Positions 1-9,300 of a DNA stretch of 56,335 nt are shown one piece after another. Source of the DNA: BHER01 sp051652245 (GTDB lineage Bacteria; Bacillota_I; Bacilli_A; Culicoidibacterales; Culicoidibacteraceae); assembly GCA_051652245.1 (NCBI GenBank), contig JBOFTV010000030.1, positions 1-56,335 of the forward strand, read 5' to 3'. Each line of letters opens with the position of its first letter. Position 1 is the stretch's first letter. The position numbers and the translations under genes were made by a program. The notes beneath the pieces were generated by a model. The model worked only from the letters and a program-made list of their open reading frames with translations. It did not search any database and was not told the DNA's origin.

Positions 1-62
1 ATTTCAACTCCTTAGTTTTCAGTATACACGGAAATGGAGAGAAAAGCATTTTTTTAAAAAAT

Positions 63-78
63 TTCCCCCTAGGGGGAA
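63..78. repeat. 16-base perfect palindrome
   Basis: TTCCCCCTAGGGGGAA reads the same on both strands and has no loop. It lies about 85 bases upstream of the leu -35 box. It could be an operator or the remnant of a terminator of a gene outside the window; nothing in the sequence decides this. Confidence 0.4.
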
Positions 79-162
79 CTGGATTGAGGACATTATTATG
101 TACGAACACTTAAGACATTATCATATACGTGTTACTAAAAAGGCTTAAAAATGAGATATTTA

Positions 163-192
163 TTGACAAACAGGGCTTATTTGTGATAAAAT
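163..192 (+). promoter_or_regulatory. Promoter of the leu leader and operon
   Basis: A perfect -35 box TTGACA (163-168) is followed by a -10 region TGTGATAAAAT (182-192). Read as GATAAA the spacer is 16 bases, with an extended TG motif; read as TAAAAT it is 18. Transcription would start near 197, just ahead of the leader peptide. Confidence 0.65.
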
Positions 193-222
193 TTAGCCAA
201 TAATTGAAAGTAGGGACTATAA

Positions 223-294
223 ATGAAAGCAATTACAAGCAAACTTGATACCTTATTATTACTCGAAAAAACAAATCGTTTTTCGAGCTTTTAG
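223..294 (+). CDS. leu operon leader peptide (23 aa)
   Basis: A 23-codon reading frame starts at ATG 223 and ends at TAG 292-294. It contains four consecutive leucine codons (TTA TTA TTA CTC, 253-264), giving the peptide segment DTLLLLEKT. The frame sits between the leu promoter and a terminator hairpin directly upstream of leuA, the classic arrangement for leucine-sensing transcription attenuation. Ribosome stalling on the Leu codons when charged tRNA-Leu is scarce would change the folding of the downstream RNA. The codon run overlaps an internal hairpin (262-270 with 279-287), a possible pause structure. The ribosome site is weak (AGGG near 212). Confidence 0.75.
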   Translation: MKAITSKLDTLLLLEKTNRFSSF

Positions 295-335
295 TAATTT
301 TGTATTTTGATTGGGCGTTATAGTCAGAAAATATG

Positions 336-371
336 AAAAGGCGGTTGACTAAAAGTCGATTGCCTTTTTTT
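336..371 (+). terminator. leu attenuator terminator
   Basis: A 14-bp stem (336-349 with 355-368, three G-U pairs, loop TAAAA) is followed by a T tract up to 371. It ends 18 bases before leuA and follows the Leu-rich leader peptide. The upstream segment 307-316 (TTGATTGGGC) resembles the 3' arm and could pair with the 5' arm, through many G-U pairs, as an antiterminator. The alternative pairing is inference. Confidence 0.8.
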
Positions 372-389
372 AATAATTAAGGAGTTAAA

Positions 390-2060
390 ATGATGATGGA
401 TATTAGAAAATATAGTGCTTTTCCGAAAGTTGCTTTAGCGGAGCGAACGTGGCCTGATAATGAGATTACAAAGGCACCAATTTGGTGTAGTGTTGATCTT
501 CGTGATGGCAATCAAGCGCTGGTTACCCCCATGAGCATCAAACAGAAAGTTGCCTATTTTAAGACATTGGTGGATGTTGGTTTTAAAGAAATTGAGCTGG
601 CTTTTCCCTCAGCTTCGGAGACGGATTTTAATTTTGTGCGTCAGCTTATTGAAGGCGGGCATATTCCTGATGATGTGACAATTCAAGTATTAGTCCAAGC
701 AAGACGGCATTTAATTGAACAGACGATGGACGCCCTAAAAGGTGCTAAAAATGTGATTATTCATTTATATAATTCAACCTCAACATTACAGCGAGAAATT
801 GTCTTTAATAAGTCGAAAGCGGAGATCAAGGAAATTGCGATTGCGGGTGTTGCTTTGATTAAAGAATATCTTCCTCAATTAGCAGGTGCAAATGTTCGGT
901 TGGAGTATTCACCTGAAAGTTTTATGGGGACAGAACTAGACTATGCAGCAGAAGTTGTCAATGCGGTGCTGGATGCCTGGGACCCAATTGCTAATCCGGG
1001 AACAATTATCAATTTGCCCTTAACAGTGGAGCAAATGGGGCCAAATATTTATGCTGATCAAATTGAGTATATGACACGTCAGATTAAATTACGCGAGGCA
1101 ATCATTATTTCGGTCCATACACACAATGATCGTGGAACAGCTATTGCAGCAAGTGAACTTGCTCTACTTGCTGGTGCTGATCGTGTGGAGGGGACACTAT
1201 TTGGTAATGGTGAGCGCACGGGTAATGCTGATATTATGGTGATGGCCTTAAATTTGTATACTCATGGCATTGATCCCAAACTAGATTTTTCAAAAATAGA
1301 TGAACTTGTAGAAAGCTATGTTAAAGAAGTGGGAATGACAATTGATCCAAGGCACCCATATTGTGGTCAGCTGGTGTATACAGCATTTTCGGGTAGCCAT
1401 CAAGATGCGATTAATAAAGGATTCTTAGTCCTTAAAGAGCAAAAACGGGAAAAGTGGTGTGTCCCTTATTTAACAATTGATCCTGCTGATGTGGGGCGAA
1501 CATATGAGGCAATCATTAGGATTAATAGTCAATCAGGAAAAGGAGGAATTGCTTATATTCTGAATGCTGAATACAATTTAACACTACCAAAACAGATGCA
1601 TCCAGAAATTGGTAAATATGCGAAACAAGAATCGGATAAATTAGGCATTGAATTAACAAAAGAGGCAATTTATAAGCTTTTCATGCGTATTTTCACATTA
1701 GATGAAACACAACTGCTGAATTATCAAATGACAGAAAAAAATGGTAATGTTAGATTTGAGGGGGATATTTTCTTTGAAGACAAAATCTATAATTTAACGG
1801 GTTCAGGTAATGGACCGTTGGATGCCTTTTTAAATAGTTTTAATGATGAAGATTTTGGCCGCTATAATATTGAATTTTACTCAGAGCATTCCTTAAAAGC
1901 AGGAAGTCGCGCGCAGGCGGTGACATACATCCAAATTAAAGATTCTCGCGGGCATACTCATTTTGGTGTGGGTATTTCAGAAAATACAACAAGATCGGCA
2001 ATTACAGCAATATTGGCAGCCGTTGCTAATATTAAAAAAAGATTCAAGGAGGAAAAATAA
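390..2060 (+). CDS. leuA: 2-isopropylmalate synthase, long (type 2) form
   Basis: LeuA condenses acetyl-CoA with 2-oxoisovalerate, the first committed step of leucine synthesis. The N-terminus carries the HMGL-like TIM-barrel signature APIWCSVDLRDGNQAL (residues 29-44), whose Asp and Arg bind metal and substrate, and a second metal motif HTHNDRGTA near residue 243. The C-terminal ~130 residues (from about 420) match the regulatory LeuA dimer domain that binds leucine. The length (556 aa) and the RTWP...APIWCSVDLRDGNQ opening are those of the type-2 form of actinobacteria and yeast, not the ~510-aa form common in Bacillota. Three in-frame ATGs (390, 393, 396) follow AAGGAG at 379-384; the later two have better spacing. 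It is the first gene of leuABCD and is followed by leuB with no gap. Confidence 0.95.
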   Translation: MMMDIRKYSAFPKVALAERTWPDNEITKAPIWCSVDLRDGNQALVTPMSIKQKVAYFKTLVDVGFKEIELAFPSASETDFNFVRQLIEGGHIPDDVTIQVLVQARRHLIEQTMDALKGAKNVIIHLYNSTSTLQREIVFNKSKAEIKEIAIAGVALIKEYLPQLAGANVRLEYSPESFMGTELDYAAEVVNAVLDAWDPIANPGTIINLPLTVEQMGPNIYADQIEYMTRQIKLREAIIISVHTHNDRGTAIAASELALLAGADRVEGTLFGNGERTGNADIMVMALNLYTHGIDPKLDFSKIDELVESYVKEVGMTIDPRHPYCGQLVYTAFSGSHQDAINKGFLVLKEQKREKWCVPYLTIDPADVGRTYEAIIRINSQSGKGGIAYILNAEYNLTLPKQMHPEIGKYAKQESDKLGIELTKEAIYKLFMRIFTLDETQLLNYQMTEKNGNVRFEGDIFFEDKIYNLTGSGNGPLDAFLNSFNDEDFGRYNIEFYSEHSLKAGSRAQAVTYIQIKDSRGHTHFGVGISENTTRSAITAILAAVANIKKRFKEEK

Positions 2061-3119
2061 ATGAAAAAGATAATTTGCTTAGTCGGCGATGGTGTCGGTC
2101 CGGAGCTAATTGAACATAGTATTAAGTTGATAGAATTGCTTAAACCATTATTGACTAATCAATATGAAATTACATCAACGCCATTTGGAGGAGCAGCAAT
2201 TGATATGTATGGGCATCCATTCCCGCATGAAGTAGCAGCAATTGTTAAAACAGGAGATGCAATTTTACTAGGGGCAATTGGTCATCCCAAATATGATAAT
2301 GCACCAATTCGACCTGAACAAGGACTATTAGCAATTCGGAAGGAATTGAACTTATATGCTAATATTCGTGGACTTACGGTACCAGAAAACTTAGCAAAAT
2401 ACTCACCATTAAAGCCCCAAATTATTACAGGAACGGACATGATAATTGTACGTGAATTAATTGGGGGGGCATACTTTGGAACAAAAATGCTAGCAGATGA
2501 TCAGGCAATGGATGAAATGGCCTATTCACGTAAATTAATTGAAGATATTGTCCACTACGGCTTTAGACTTGCCCAAACCAGAAGTAAAAAGCTGACATCA
2601 GTTGATAAAGCAAATGTGCTAGCAACGAGTAAATTATGGCGAAAAATCGTTGACGAAATTGCCCCACAATATCCAGATGTGGTGTTAAATCACATGCTTG
2701 TTGATGCGATGGCAATGGAATTAATTGCGCGTCCAACAAAGTATGATGTTGTTGTCATGGAAAATCTCTTTGGGGATATTTTAAGCGACGAACTAGCAGC
2801 AATTGCGGGAAGTCTAGGTTTATTGCCCTCTGGAAGTTTTGGGCATGGCGGCATAGCACTCTACGAACCAGCACACGGATCAGCCCCGGACATCGCCAAT
2901 TGTGACGTGGTCAATCCAGTGGCAATGTTTTTGTCAGTAGCAATGATGTTAAGAGTTTCCTTTAACGAAACAGCAGCAGCAGAAGCGATTGAAACAGCAA
3001 TTAACCAAGCGATGGAAAATGGTGTTGTAACTAAGGACTTGGATGCGCAAAATGGCGTAGCTACTAGTATTTTCATTGAAGAAATCGCACAACAATTAAA
3101 TAAGAAAAGAGGAAATTAG
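2061..3119 (+). CDS. leuB: 3-isopropylmalate dehydrogenase
   Basis: LeuB oxidises and decarboxylates 3-isopropylmalate to 2-oxoisocaproate with NAD+, the third leucine step. The sequence opens with the dehydrogenase signature CLVGDGVGPE (residues 6-15) and has the substrate arginines in RKELNLYANIRGL (94-106), the Mg-binding stretch VDAMAMELI and ENLFGDILSDELAAIAGSLGLLPS, and the NAD-binding GIALYEPAHGSAPDIA motif near residue 265. The length (352 aa) is normal. The ATG follows the leuA stop codon directly, with AAGGAGG just before it, so the genes are translationally linked. It lies second in leuABCD. Confidence 0.95.
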   Translation: MKKIICLVGDGVGPELIEHSIKLIELLKPLLTNQYEITSTPFGGAAIDMYGHPFPHEVAAIVKTGDAILLGAIGHPKYDNAPIRPEQGLLAIRKELNLYANIRGLTVPENLAKYSPLKPQIITGTDMIIVRELIGGAYFGTKMLADDQAMDEMAYSRKLIEDIVHYGFRLAQTRSKKLTSVDKANVLATSKLWRKIVDEIAPQYPDVVLNHMLVDAMAMELIARPTKYDVVVMENLFGDILSDELAAIAGSLGLLPSGSFGHGGIALYEPAHGSAPDIANCDVVNPVAMFLSVAMMLRVSFNETAAAEAIETAINQAMENGVVTKDLDAQNGVATSIFIEEIAQQLNKKRGN

Positions 3120-3120
3120 C

Positions 3121-4500
3121 ATGGCAACACTGTTTGAAAAATTGTGGCATAATCATATCGTTACAACAGAGGAAAATCGGGATTTATTGTATATTGATCG
3201 CCATTTCATTCACGAAGTAACAAGTCCACAGGCCTTTTCAGGGATTGAACTAGCGGGGCGAAAAATTAGACGACCTGACCGCATTTTTGCAACAATGGAT
3301 CATAATGTTCCAACAACAATGGCTGAAAGAACGGCATTTCTCGATCCCCAAGCAAAATTGCAAGTGGATACATTGGCTCAAAACTGTCAAAAATATGGCA
3401 TTGAATTGGCAACAATGGGAACGGAAAATAATGGAATTGTTCATATTATTGGTCCTGAAATTGGGTTAAGCTATCCGGGACAAACAATTGTATGTGGTGA
3501 TAGTCATACAGCAACTCATGGGGCATTTGCTAATTTAGCATTTGGGATTGGGACAAGTGAAGTAGAGCATGTTTTTGCAACACAAACACTTTGGCAGACA
3601 AAACCTAAAACCTGTGGGATTGAATTGAGTGGCGTTTTAATAAATGGTGTCACATCAAAAGATATCATTTTAAAATTAATTGCTGAAAACGGAGTGGCTT
3701 TTGGTACAGGCTATGCACTAGAATTTTATGGAGTGGCAGTTGCTGTAATGACGATGGACCAACGGATGACGATGTGCAATATGGCGATTGAAGCTGGAGC
3801 AAAATATGGAATGGTTGCCTATGATCAAACAACAAAAAATTATCTTCTTGCAACAAAACATGCCAAAAAACTAGCTAAAAATGATGAAATAGAGCAAAAA
3901 TGGGCGCAGCTAAAAACTGATAATAGCAGCGACTTTGATCGGATAATTAAACTTGATGTTTCCACTGTTGCACCACAAATTACTTGGGGGACTAATCCAA
4001 GTCAAGGTGTTGGCGTGGATGAGCAGCTACCAATTTTAACAGATGAGGACAGCTTGAAAGCGTATGAATATATCGGTCTTGAGCAAGGAATAAATGCTTG
4101 GGATATCCCAGTGGAGTACATTTTTATCGGCTCATGTACAAATGGTCGCTTGTCTGATTTAATTGAAGGTTCGAAATACATAAAAGGCCGAAAAGTTGCA
4201 CCAAATGTGACAGCAATAGTCGTTCCAGGTAGTGAATATACGAAAACAAAAGCCGAGGAACTAGGAATAGCTCAATTGTATATTGATGCAGGATTTCAAT
4301 GGCGTTTACCCGGATGTTCAGCTTGTCTAGGGATGAATACTGATCAAGTTCCAGCAGGGAAACACTGTATTTCAACATCAAACCGTAATTTTGCGGGGAG
4401 ACAGGGATACAAGGCGCGAACGCATTTAGCAAGTGTTCCAACAGCGGTACTTGCAGCAGTTAGTGGTAAAATTATTGATAGTAGAAAAGAGGTGTTATAA
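3121..4500 (+). CDS. leuC: 3-isopropylmalate dehydratase, large subunit
   Basis: LeuC is the iron-sulfur aconitase-fold subunit that, with LeuD, isomerises 2- to 3-isopropylmalate. Visible family motifs are TMDHNVPT (58-65), VCGDSHTATHGAFANLAFGIGTSE (positions ~124-147) and three cluster ligands: one Cys in FIGSCTNGR (near 340) and two in LPGCSACLGMN (near 399-409). The length (459 aa) is close to the ~465 usual for the family. It starts one base after the leuB stop with AAGAGG upstream, and its last base is shared with the leuD start (TAATG), typical for subunits made in a fixed ratio. Confidence 0.95.
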   Translation: MATLFEKLWHNHIVTTEENRDLLYIDRHFIHEVTSPQAFSGIELAGRKIRRPDRIFATMDHNVPTTMAERTAFLDPQAKLQVDTLAQNCQKYGIELATMGTENNGIVHIIGPEIGLSYPGQTIVCGDSHTATHGAFANLAFGIGTSEVEHVFATQTLWQTKPKTCGIELSGVLINGVTSKDIILKLIAENGVAFGTGYALEFYGVAVAVMTMDQRMTMCNMAIEAGAKYGMVAYDQTTKNYLLATKHAKKLAKNDEIEQKWAQLKTDNSSDFDRIIKLDVSTVAPQITWGTNPSQGVGVDEQLPILTDEDSLKAYEYIGLEQGINAWDIPVEYIFIGSCTNGRLSDLIEGSKYIKGRKVAPNVTAIVVPGSEYTKTKAEELGIAQLYIDAGFQWRLPGCSACLGMNTDQVPAGKHCISTSNRNFAGRQGYKARTHLASVPTAVLAAVSGKIIDSRKEVL

Positions 4501-5057
4501 TGGCAACAGTATATAAAGGAAAAACAGTAGGATTTATGCGAGACAATATTGATACTGATCAAATAATTCCCAAAAACTATCTAAAAAGTATTGAAAAAAC
4601 AGGCTTTGGTGAGTATGCATTTGCTGAGTGGCGTTACAAGGAAGATGGCACAGAAGTAGTTGATTTTGTCTTTAATCAAGCAGCGAACAAAGATGCAACA
4701 ATTTTGATTACGGGTGACAATTTTGGATGCGGTTCATCACGAGAACATGCAGCCTGGGCGCTCCAAGAATTAGGTTTACATGTTATTATTGCGGGGAGCT
4801 ATTCTGATATATTTGTAACAAACTGGTTGAATTGTGGACATTGGGCAATTATTGCATCTCCAGCAGTGCGAACAAAAATTGCACAAGCTAATCAGATGAT
4901 TACAGTTGACATTAAAGCAAAAACAGTAATCGTAGGCAGTGAACATTATGATATTTTGTTGGTAGAAGGAAGTTATCTTAAAATGCAAAGAGAAGGTGAT
5001 TTTATTAGCGAGGCGGAAGCATATGACCAAGCAATTTCTAGTTATGAAAATAGTTGA
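4500..5057 (+). CDS. leuD: 3-isopropylmalate dehydratase, small subunit
   Basis: LeuD forms the swivelling aconitase C-terminal domain and completes the LeuCD isomerase. The characteristic motifs are RDNIDTDQIIPKNYLK (15-30) and GDNFGCGSSREHAAWAL (76-92), the substrate-binding loop. The length (185 aa) fits the bacterial type. The start codon overlaps the leuC stop codon by one base and follows AAAGAGG. It is the last gene of the leu operon; a strong terminator follows 8 bases after its stop. Confidence 0.94.
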   Translation: MATVYKGKTVGFMRDNIDTDQIIPKNYLKSIEKTGFGEYAFAEWRYKEDGTEVVDFVFNQAANKDATILITGDNFGCGSSREHAAWALQELGLHVIIAGSYSDIFVTNWLNCGHWAIIASPAVRTKIAQANQMITVDIKAKTVIVGSEHYDILLVEGSYLKMQREGDFISEAEAYDQAISSYENS

Positions 5058-5065
5058 AATAGGTC

Positions 5066-5101
5066 AAAGACCCACCCCAAAAATTTAGGGGGTGGGTCTT
5101 T
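5066..5101. terminator. Terminator between leuD and the convergent gene
   Basis: A perfect 13-bp GC-rich stem, AAAGACCCACCCC (5066-5078) with its complement (5089-5101), is flanked by A and T tracts. It ends the leu operon and probably also the convergent minus-strand gene, whose stop codon lies within its edge. Confidence 0.85.
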
Positions 5102-5564
5102 AATTGTCGTATTCCTGTGAAAATCCGGTAATAGAAAAACTATTTAAAATGGAATAGCGACCACTATAAGATAAATGGTGAGATGTCATCCGATTGGAAA
5201 GCGGGTTAATGCTAAATAAGAGGGAATGAATTTCGGGGAGTGAATTTTCAATTTCGATTGTTTGGTTAAGGTGGTATTCCATAATTTGCCGCTGCCGATC
5301 AATTGTACACTCCAAGAAGAGATGCTCGTCTTCGACTTGAATAGAGACGTGGATATACTGATATTCTTTGGTTAAGTAATAGAAATGCTGACCTTGCATC
5401 AGGGGAAGTGGTAACTTAATTGGAACAAGGGACTGGAAGTCGATATCATAGGGGTTGATAAATATTTTTCGCAGCATTGTCTTGGCGGTATCAATTTCTA
5501 AAGGATCGCTAAAAATACGCGAAAATTGAACGATACTCTGCCCAGTATCTTTAATGTCAAACAT
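5100..5564 (-). CDS. Unknown protein, 154 aa
   Basis: I do not recognise this family. The frame is open from 5594, but the best start is the ATG at 5564 (MFDIKDTGQS), which has AAGAAGG ten bases upstream. The protein is soluble-looking, without a signal peptide, membrane helix or cysteine cluster, and rich in Ile, Leu and polar residues. Its middle (IHVSIQVEDEHLFLECTID) looks like paired beta strands. It stands alone, convergent to leuD, and shares a terminator with it. On its other side is a decayed insertion sequence, so it may be an accessory gene. No function is proposed. Confidence 0.6.
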   Translation of the reverse strand: MFDIKDTGQSIVQFSRIFSDPLEIDTAKTMLRKIFINPYDIDFQSLVPIKLPLPLMQGQHFYYLTKEYQYIHVSIQVEDEHLFLECTIDRQRQIMEYHLNQTIEIENSLPEIHSLLFSINPLSNRMTSHHLSYSGRYSILNSFSITGFSQEYDN

Positions 5565-5722
5565 AAATAAAAAACCTTCTTTCAAAATAATCATAAGCCA
5601 AAAAGTAGCTTACTCTTATTTATTCGACAAATTTACTGGTAATTATCAAATTAATGTAAAAATTAGGAGTAAGAAAACAAACAATTTAGGCGGAGGTAGA
5701 AAGTACCCCCGCTTTTTTTTAT

Positions 5723-6235
5723 GCACAAAGCCTTGACTTCAAAATTATTCATGAAATGGCGGGACGCCCTGGCGATTTCGCCAAAAACTCAGAAACAGAT
5801 TTTAAGCGCAAGCGTAAACGCGATTTTGAAAAAATGATGAAAAGCATCCTATCAATGGAAGGGGGGATAACAAATTACATCTGAATGCCTGTTTTGATGG
5901 CGATGGAAAATTATACACTAAATTTTCCTGTGGTCCATTTTAACATAAGTAAAACGACATACGAATCTACCGGAAGATGCATTTTCTCTTGATGATGTCA
6001 AAACATTGTATGCTATGCTATGCGTTGGGGGATAGAAACGGCTTTTAGAACATTAAAATATACTGTAGGACTTATGGCTTTGCATACAAAAAAAGTGGCA
6101 TTCATTTTACAAGAGTTATACTCAAAATTACTCTTATTCAATCTCTGCCAACTTGTTGTTTTTTTTGACATTACTGAATATTCGATTAACGTAATGACAT
6201 TGGGGCAGGGGTGCCTTTTTTTTCATTTTAAGTAA
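5723..6235 (+). pseudogene. Remnant of an IS4-type DDE transposase
   Basis: Three transposase pieces lie in different frames. The first, from about 5723, encodes HEMAGRPGDFAKNSETDF and then KRKRDFEKMMKSILSMEGG. The second (5879-5950) encodes NKLHLNACFDGDGKLYT. The third (5961-6018) encodes TNLPEDAFSLDDVKTLYAM and, after a frameshift at a CTATG duplication near 6015, continues from 6020 as RWGIETAFRTLKYTVGL. These match the N-terminal, core-entry and C-terminal (YREK-like) regions of IS4-type transposases. Most of the ~400-residue enzyme is deleted, so the element is dead. I could not identify terminal inverted repeats. It sits just upstream of the giant surface-protein gene. Confidence 0.75.
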
Positions 6236-6300
6236 TTTGCTTTTTCGTGGGAAACGGGGGTAAATTAATTGAGAAAAAATTACTAATATTTCGAAAAATA

Positions 6301-6309
6301 TGTTACAAT
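6301..6309 (+). promoter_or_regulatory. Extended -10 promoter of the giant surface gene
   Basis: TGTTACAAT combines a TGn extension with a TACAAT -10 box, about 65 bases before the start codon, within a very AT-rich stretch. No good -35 box lies at the usual distance. Confidence 0.45.
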
Positions 6310-6375
6310 TATAGTTATATATAATTTAATAATAATTATAATTGCTAGGGGATATATTTTGAAGGGAAGATGTTT

Positions 6376-9300
6376 ATGAAGACAATTATCATGAGTGTGG
6401 TTACGCTACTAGTACTAATTCAGGGGGGAACAGTGACAACATTAGCAGCACCAACAGGAACTAGTCAATCGCAAAAGGAGCAGCAGGAATTTGAAAATCC
6501 GATTGTTTTTAGTGACTTTTCACTTTCTTTAGTGGAGGCCAAATTATTAACTGTAGATCAGGCAATTGAAAAAGCAAGTGAGGCTCAAAATATTGGGATG
6601 GTTGATGTCGATTTGGCACAATTGCAAGTTATTAAGACAACCGAAATTGAGGGGCGGTACCCACTGGTGTTTACTTTTGGTGTCCAAGTTACAGAAATTA
6701 ATATAATGGTCACAAATGCAGAGCTAGGAGAAGGGGACCCTAATAGAGCAATAGTAGAGGATGGAATTATTAAAATTGATATTCCCAGGTATGATGTGAC
6801 TAAAGGCTGGTTATTTGAAGATGTCTACGATGTTGTAATAACGGTAGACTTTCAAGAAGCGACAACAACTGATAAAGTAGTTGAAATAACCCTGCCAGAA
6901 GGGATGAGATTTGCAACAATCCCCACCAAAAATAGTTTAGGTGGAATTTTCGTCCAGGCCGATCCGACTTTATCCGATTTGATTGCATCAGATCAGCGCC
7001 CAGTTGCCCATAGTGTGTATAAAACATATAATGGGAAGATGCGCTACAACTTTTTACCCCATGCCTCAAAAGTTGAAATCAAGGGTTTGAAAATAACACC
7101 GGATGCGGTGTTATATTATGGGCCAAAGCAGTTTGCTAAAGGCATTGAAGTGACGGCCTCAAAAGAGTCGGTAATCCAGGGAGCACCAGCAGTTGTTATT
7201 GATGCAAGAGGTGATAGTGGATATACAATTGGGTCAAATACGTGGAAGGCTGCACAGACAATGGTGCAAGGAGACCTTGATATTCTAAGTACAGGTGAAG
7301 TTTACCAGAGCCGAATTGGCTATCTTGCTGTTAGACAGGGATATACCAAAAGTGTAAATACATATATTAACTATCCAAAAGGAACAACAGTTTCGGGTAT
7401 TGGAGGAACAGCAGCGGTGACAACGGTTGCTAATGATCCTGTAGGAGGCATTATTCACATCAGGCAAGGAGAACTACTAGGATACAAAACAATGGGCTTG
7501 TTATTGGATGGCTCAGCGCTGGCAATTGGTGATTATGTTTCAGTAGATGGAGTGAAAATGGAATTTGAGATGTATGATGGTGCAATTATTGTAGCAGAGC
7601 AGAAAGCGCGAACAACAAAAATTACCGTTTTAGCAAGTGATGACCCTCAGATTAACAATAAACTTGATTTGAAAATGGAAAATGGAACATTTGATGCAGT
7701 CTCCGATGATAACCTTACAAAGAAGCCACTGATGAGTGTAACAAATGGGGCAACAAACACCAAAAGAAGCCAATTTTTTGAATATACCATTGATCCAGGG
7801 TATGAAGCCTATGAAGTATCCTTTCCTGCGATGTCAACAACACCAATTACGAGCATTGAATATACAACAAACTTTGGAAAAAAAGCAACAGCAACAGGGG
7901 CCGAAATTACGTTAACAAATAGTAAAGGACGCGTCTATGGATATGGAATAAATCGCAATACGCTTAATTTTGAACAAGGAGAGTTTATTGCGCAGGCTAA
8001 AGCCTATGCTGGTGATTTTAGCAAGAATGTTTCCAGCAATGAGTATCTGTTTAACTCATTGGAAGATTCTTCAATGTATGTTTTAGGACGACTCAAACAG
8101 GGGATAAATAGTGCGGAAATTGAAGTAAATACTTGGTCCGACCCACAGATAAAAGGTGTTAAAGAGCAAGGCAGTGAAAGTATGGCACTTTCGACAATTA
8201 CTAGAGCTACAGCTAATGGGGTCTACCACTTTGAAATCCCAAGTGTGACAATTACAGCAGGACAAACTGCAAGAGTTAATATGACGCTAAGACCGACAAA
8301 CTACTACTATTCAGACAATCCAACGGTCGTTGATCCAATAATTTATTTACGTTTACCAGAAGAATTTTCTGTTGCATCAGAAACAGTTATTGCAACCAAG
8401 GGTGGACTTCCTGTTCCCTTAGAATTTGTTGATCCTTATATCACTTCGGTGGGTCAGCGGGTTATTGGTATAAGGTTAAAAACGAAAATAGGGCCTTTTT
8501 TTCTTAATGAGAATCCGTTAAGTGCGGTTTCGATTAGGTTAGATTTAGCCGCTAGTTTGAGTGCTAAGGGAAGTTTTAAGTTTCAGGATATTGCTTTTTT
8601 GGAGGCAACAAGGGAGTTAACGCATGGATATAATCAAAATCCAGTAACCAATGATATTCATGATGTCAATAATAATGGCGTGACAACTGAAAAGTTGGGT
8701 CGGGCTAATAATACAACATTATTGATTAATCAACAGAAGATTTTAATGTTAGATTCTTATATTGTGCCTGAAAATGAAAGTCGAAGGCCTGCCTATGATC
8801 TACAAAATCCAGCCACGGCTGTTGGCTTTACTCAAGGGGCGAAAGCTGAGTATGTTGTCGATGTTTTTAATAATCGAGATGATGCGGTTAATAGCTTGCT
8901 AAGTTATATTCCCGTTCCGCGAACAGGTTTAGATTTTGGAACTAATTTTCAAAGTGCACCATTTAAATGGAATATGAAAATGCAGGATAGTGGCTATAGT
9001 ATTGAGGTGTTTGATAAAGATAACAATGATATAACAGCCGGATCAAGAAATAATTATTTAATTGAATATAGTGAAGATGCGACAACGAATGCAAATTATG
9101 AGAATGCGACATATACGCCAACATTTACGGACTTAACTTCAATGATTAGATTAAGAAATACAACAGGAATTAATTCGGGGGAGCGTGCAACGATAAAATT
9201 TGGTTATACTGTAGATGAGACAAATGAAAGTTTAGCGTTAAATCCCGAAAAATTGAATGCAATCAATGATTTTAGGCCATATTTCTCTTTTGTAGCGGGG

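Noticed and set aside
163..390. A T-box riboswitch upstream of leuA
   Set aside because: No T-box-like AGGGTGGNACC sequence was found; the leader peptide with Leu codons explains the region better.
3250..3444. Minus-strand frames across leuC and other strong genes
   Set aside because: They are shadows of conserved coding sequence, with no start signals.
5554..5736. A + strand 60-aa frame
   Set aside because: It overlaps the start and ribosome site of the better-supported minus-strand gene and has no protein-like features.
6020..6235. A stand-alone 71-aa gene
   Set aside because: It is the C-terminal end of a frameshifted transposase, in register with a fragment just upstream.
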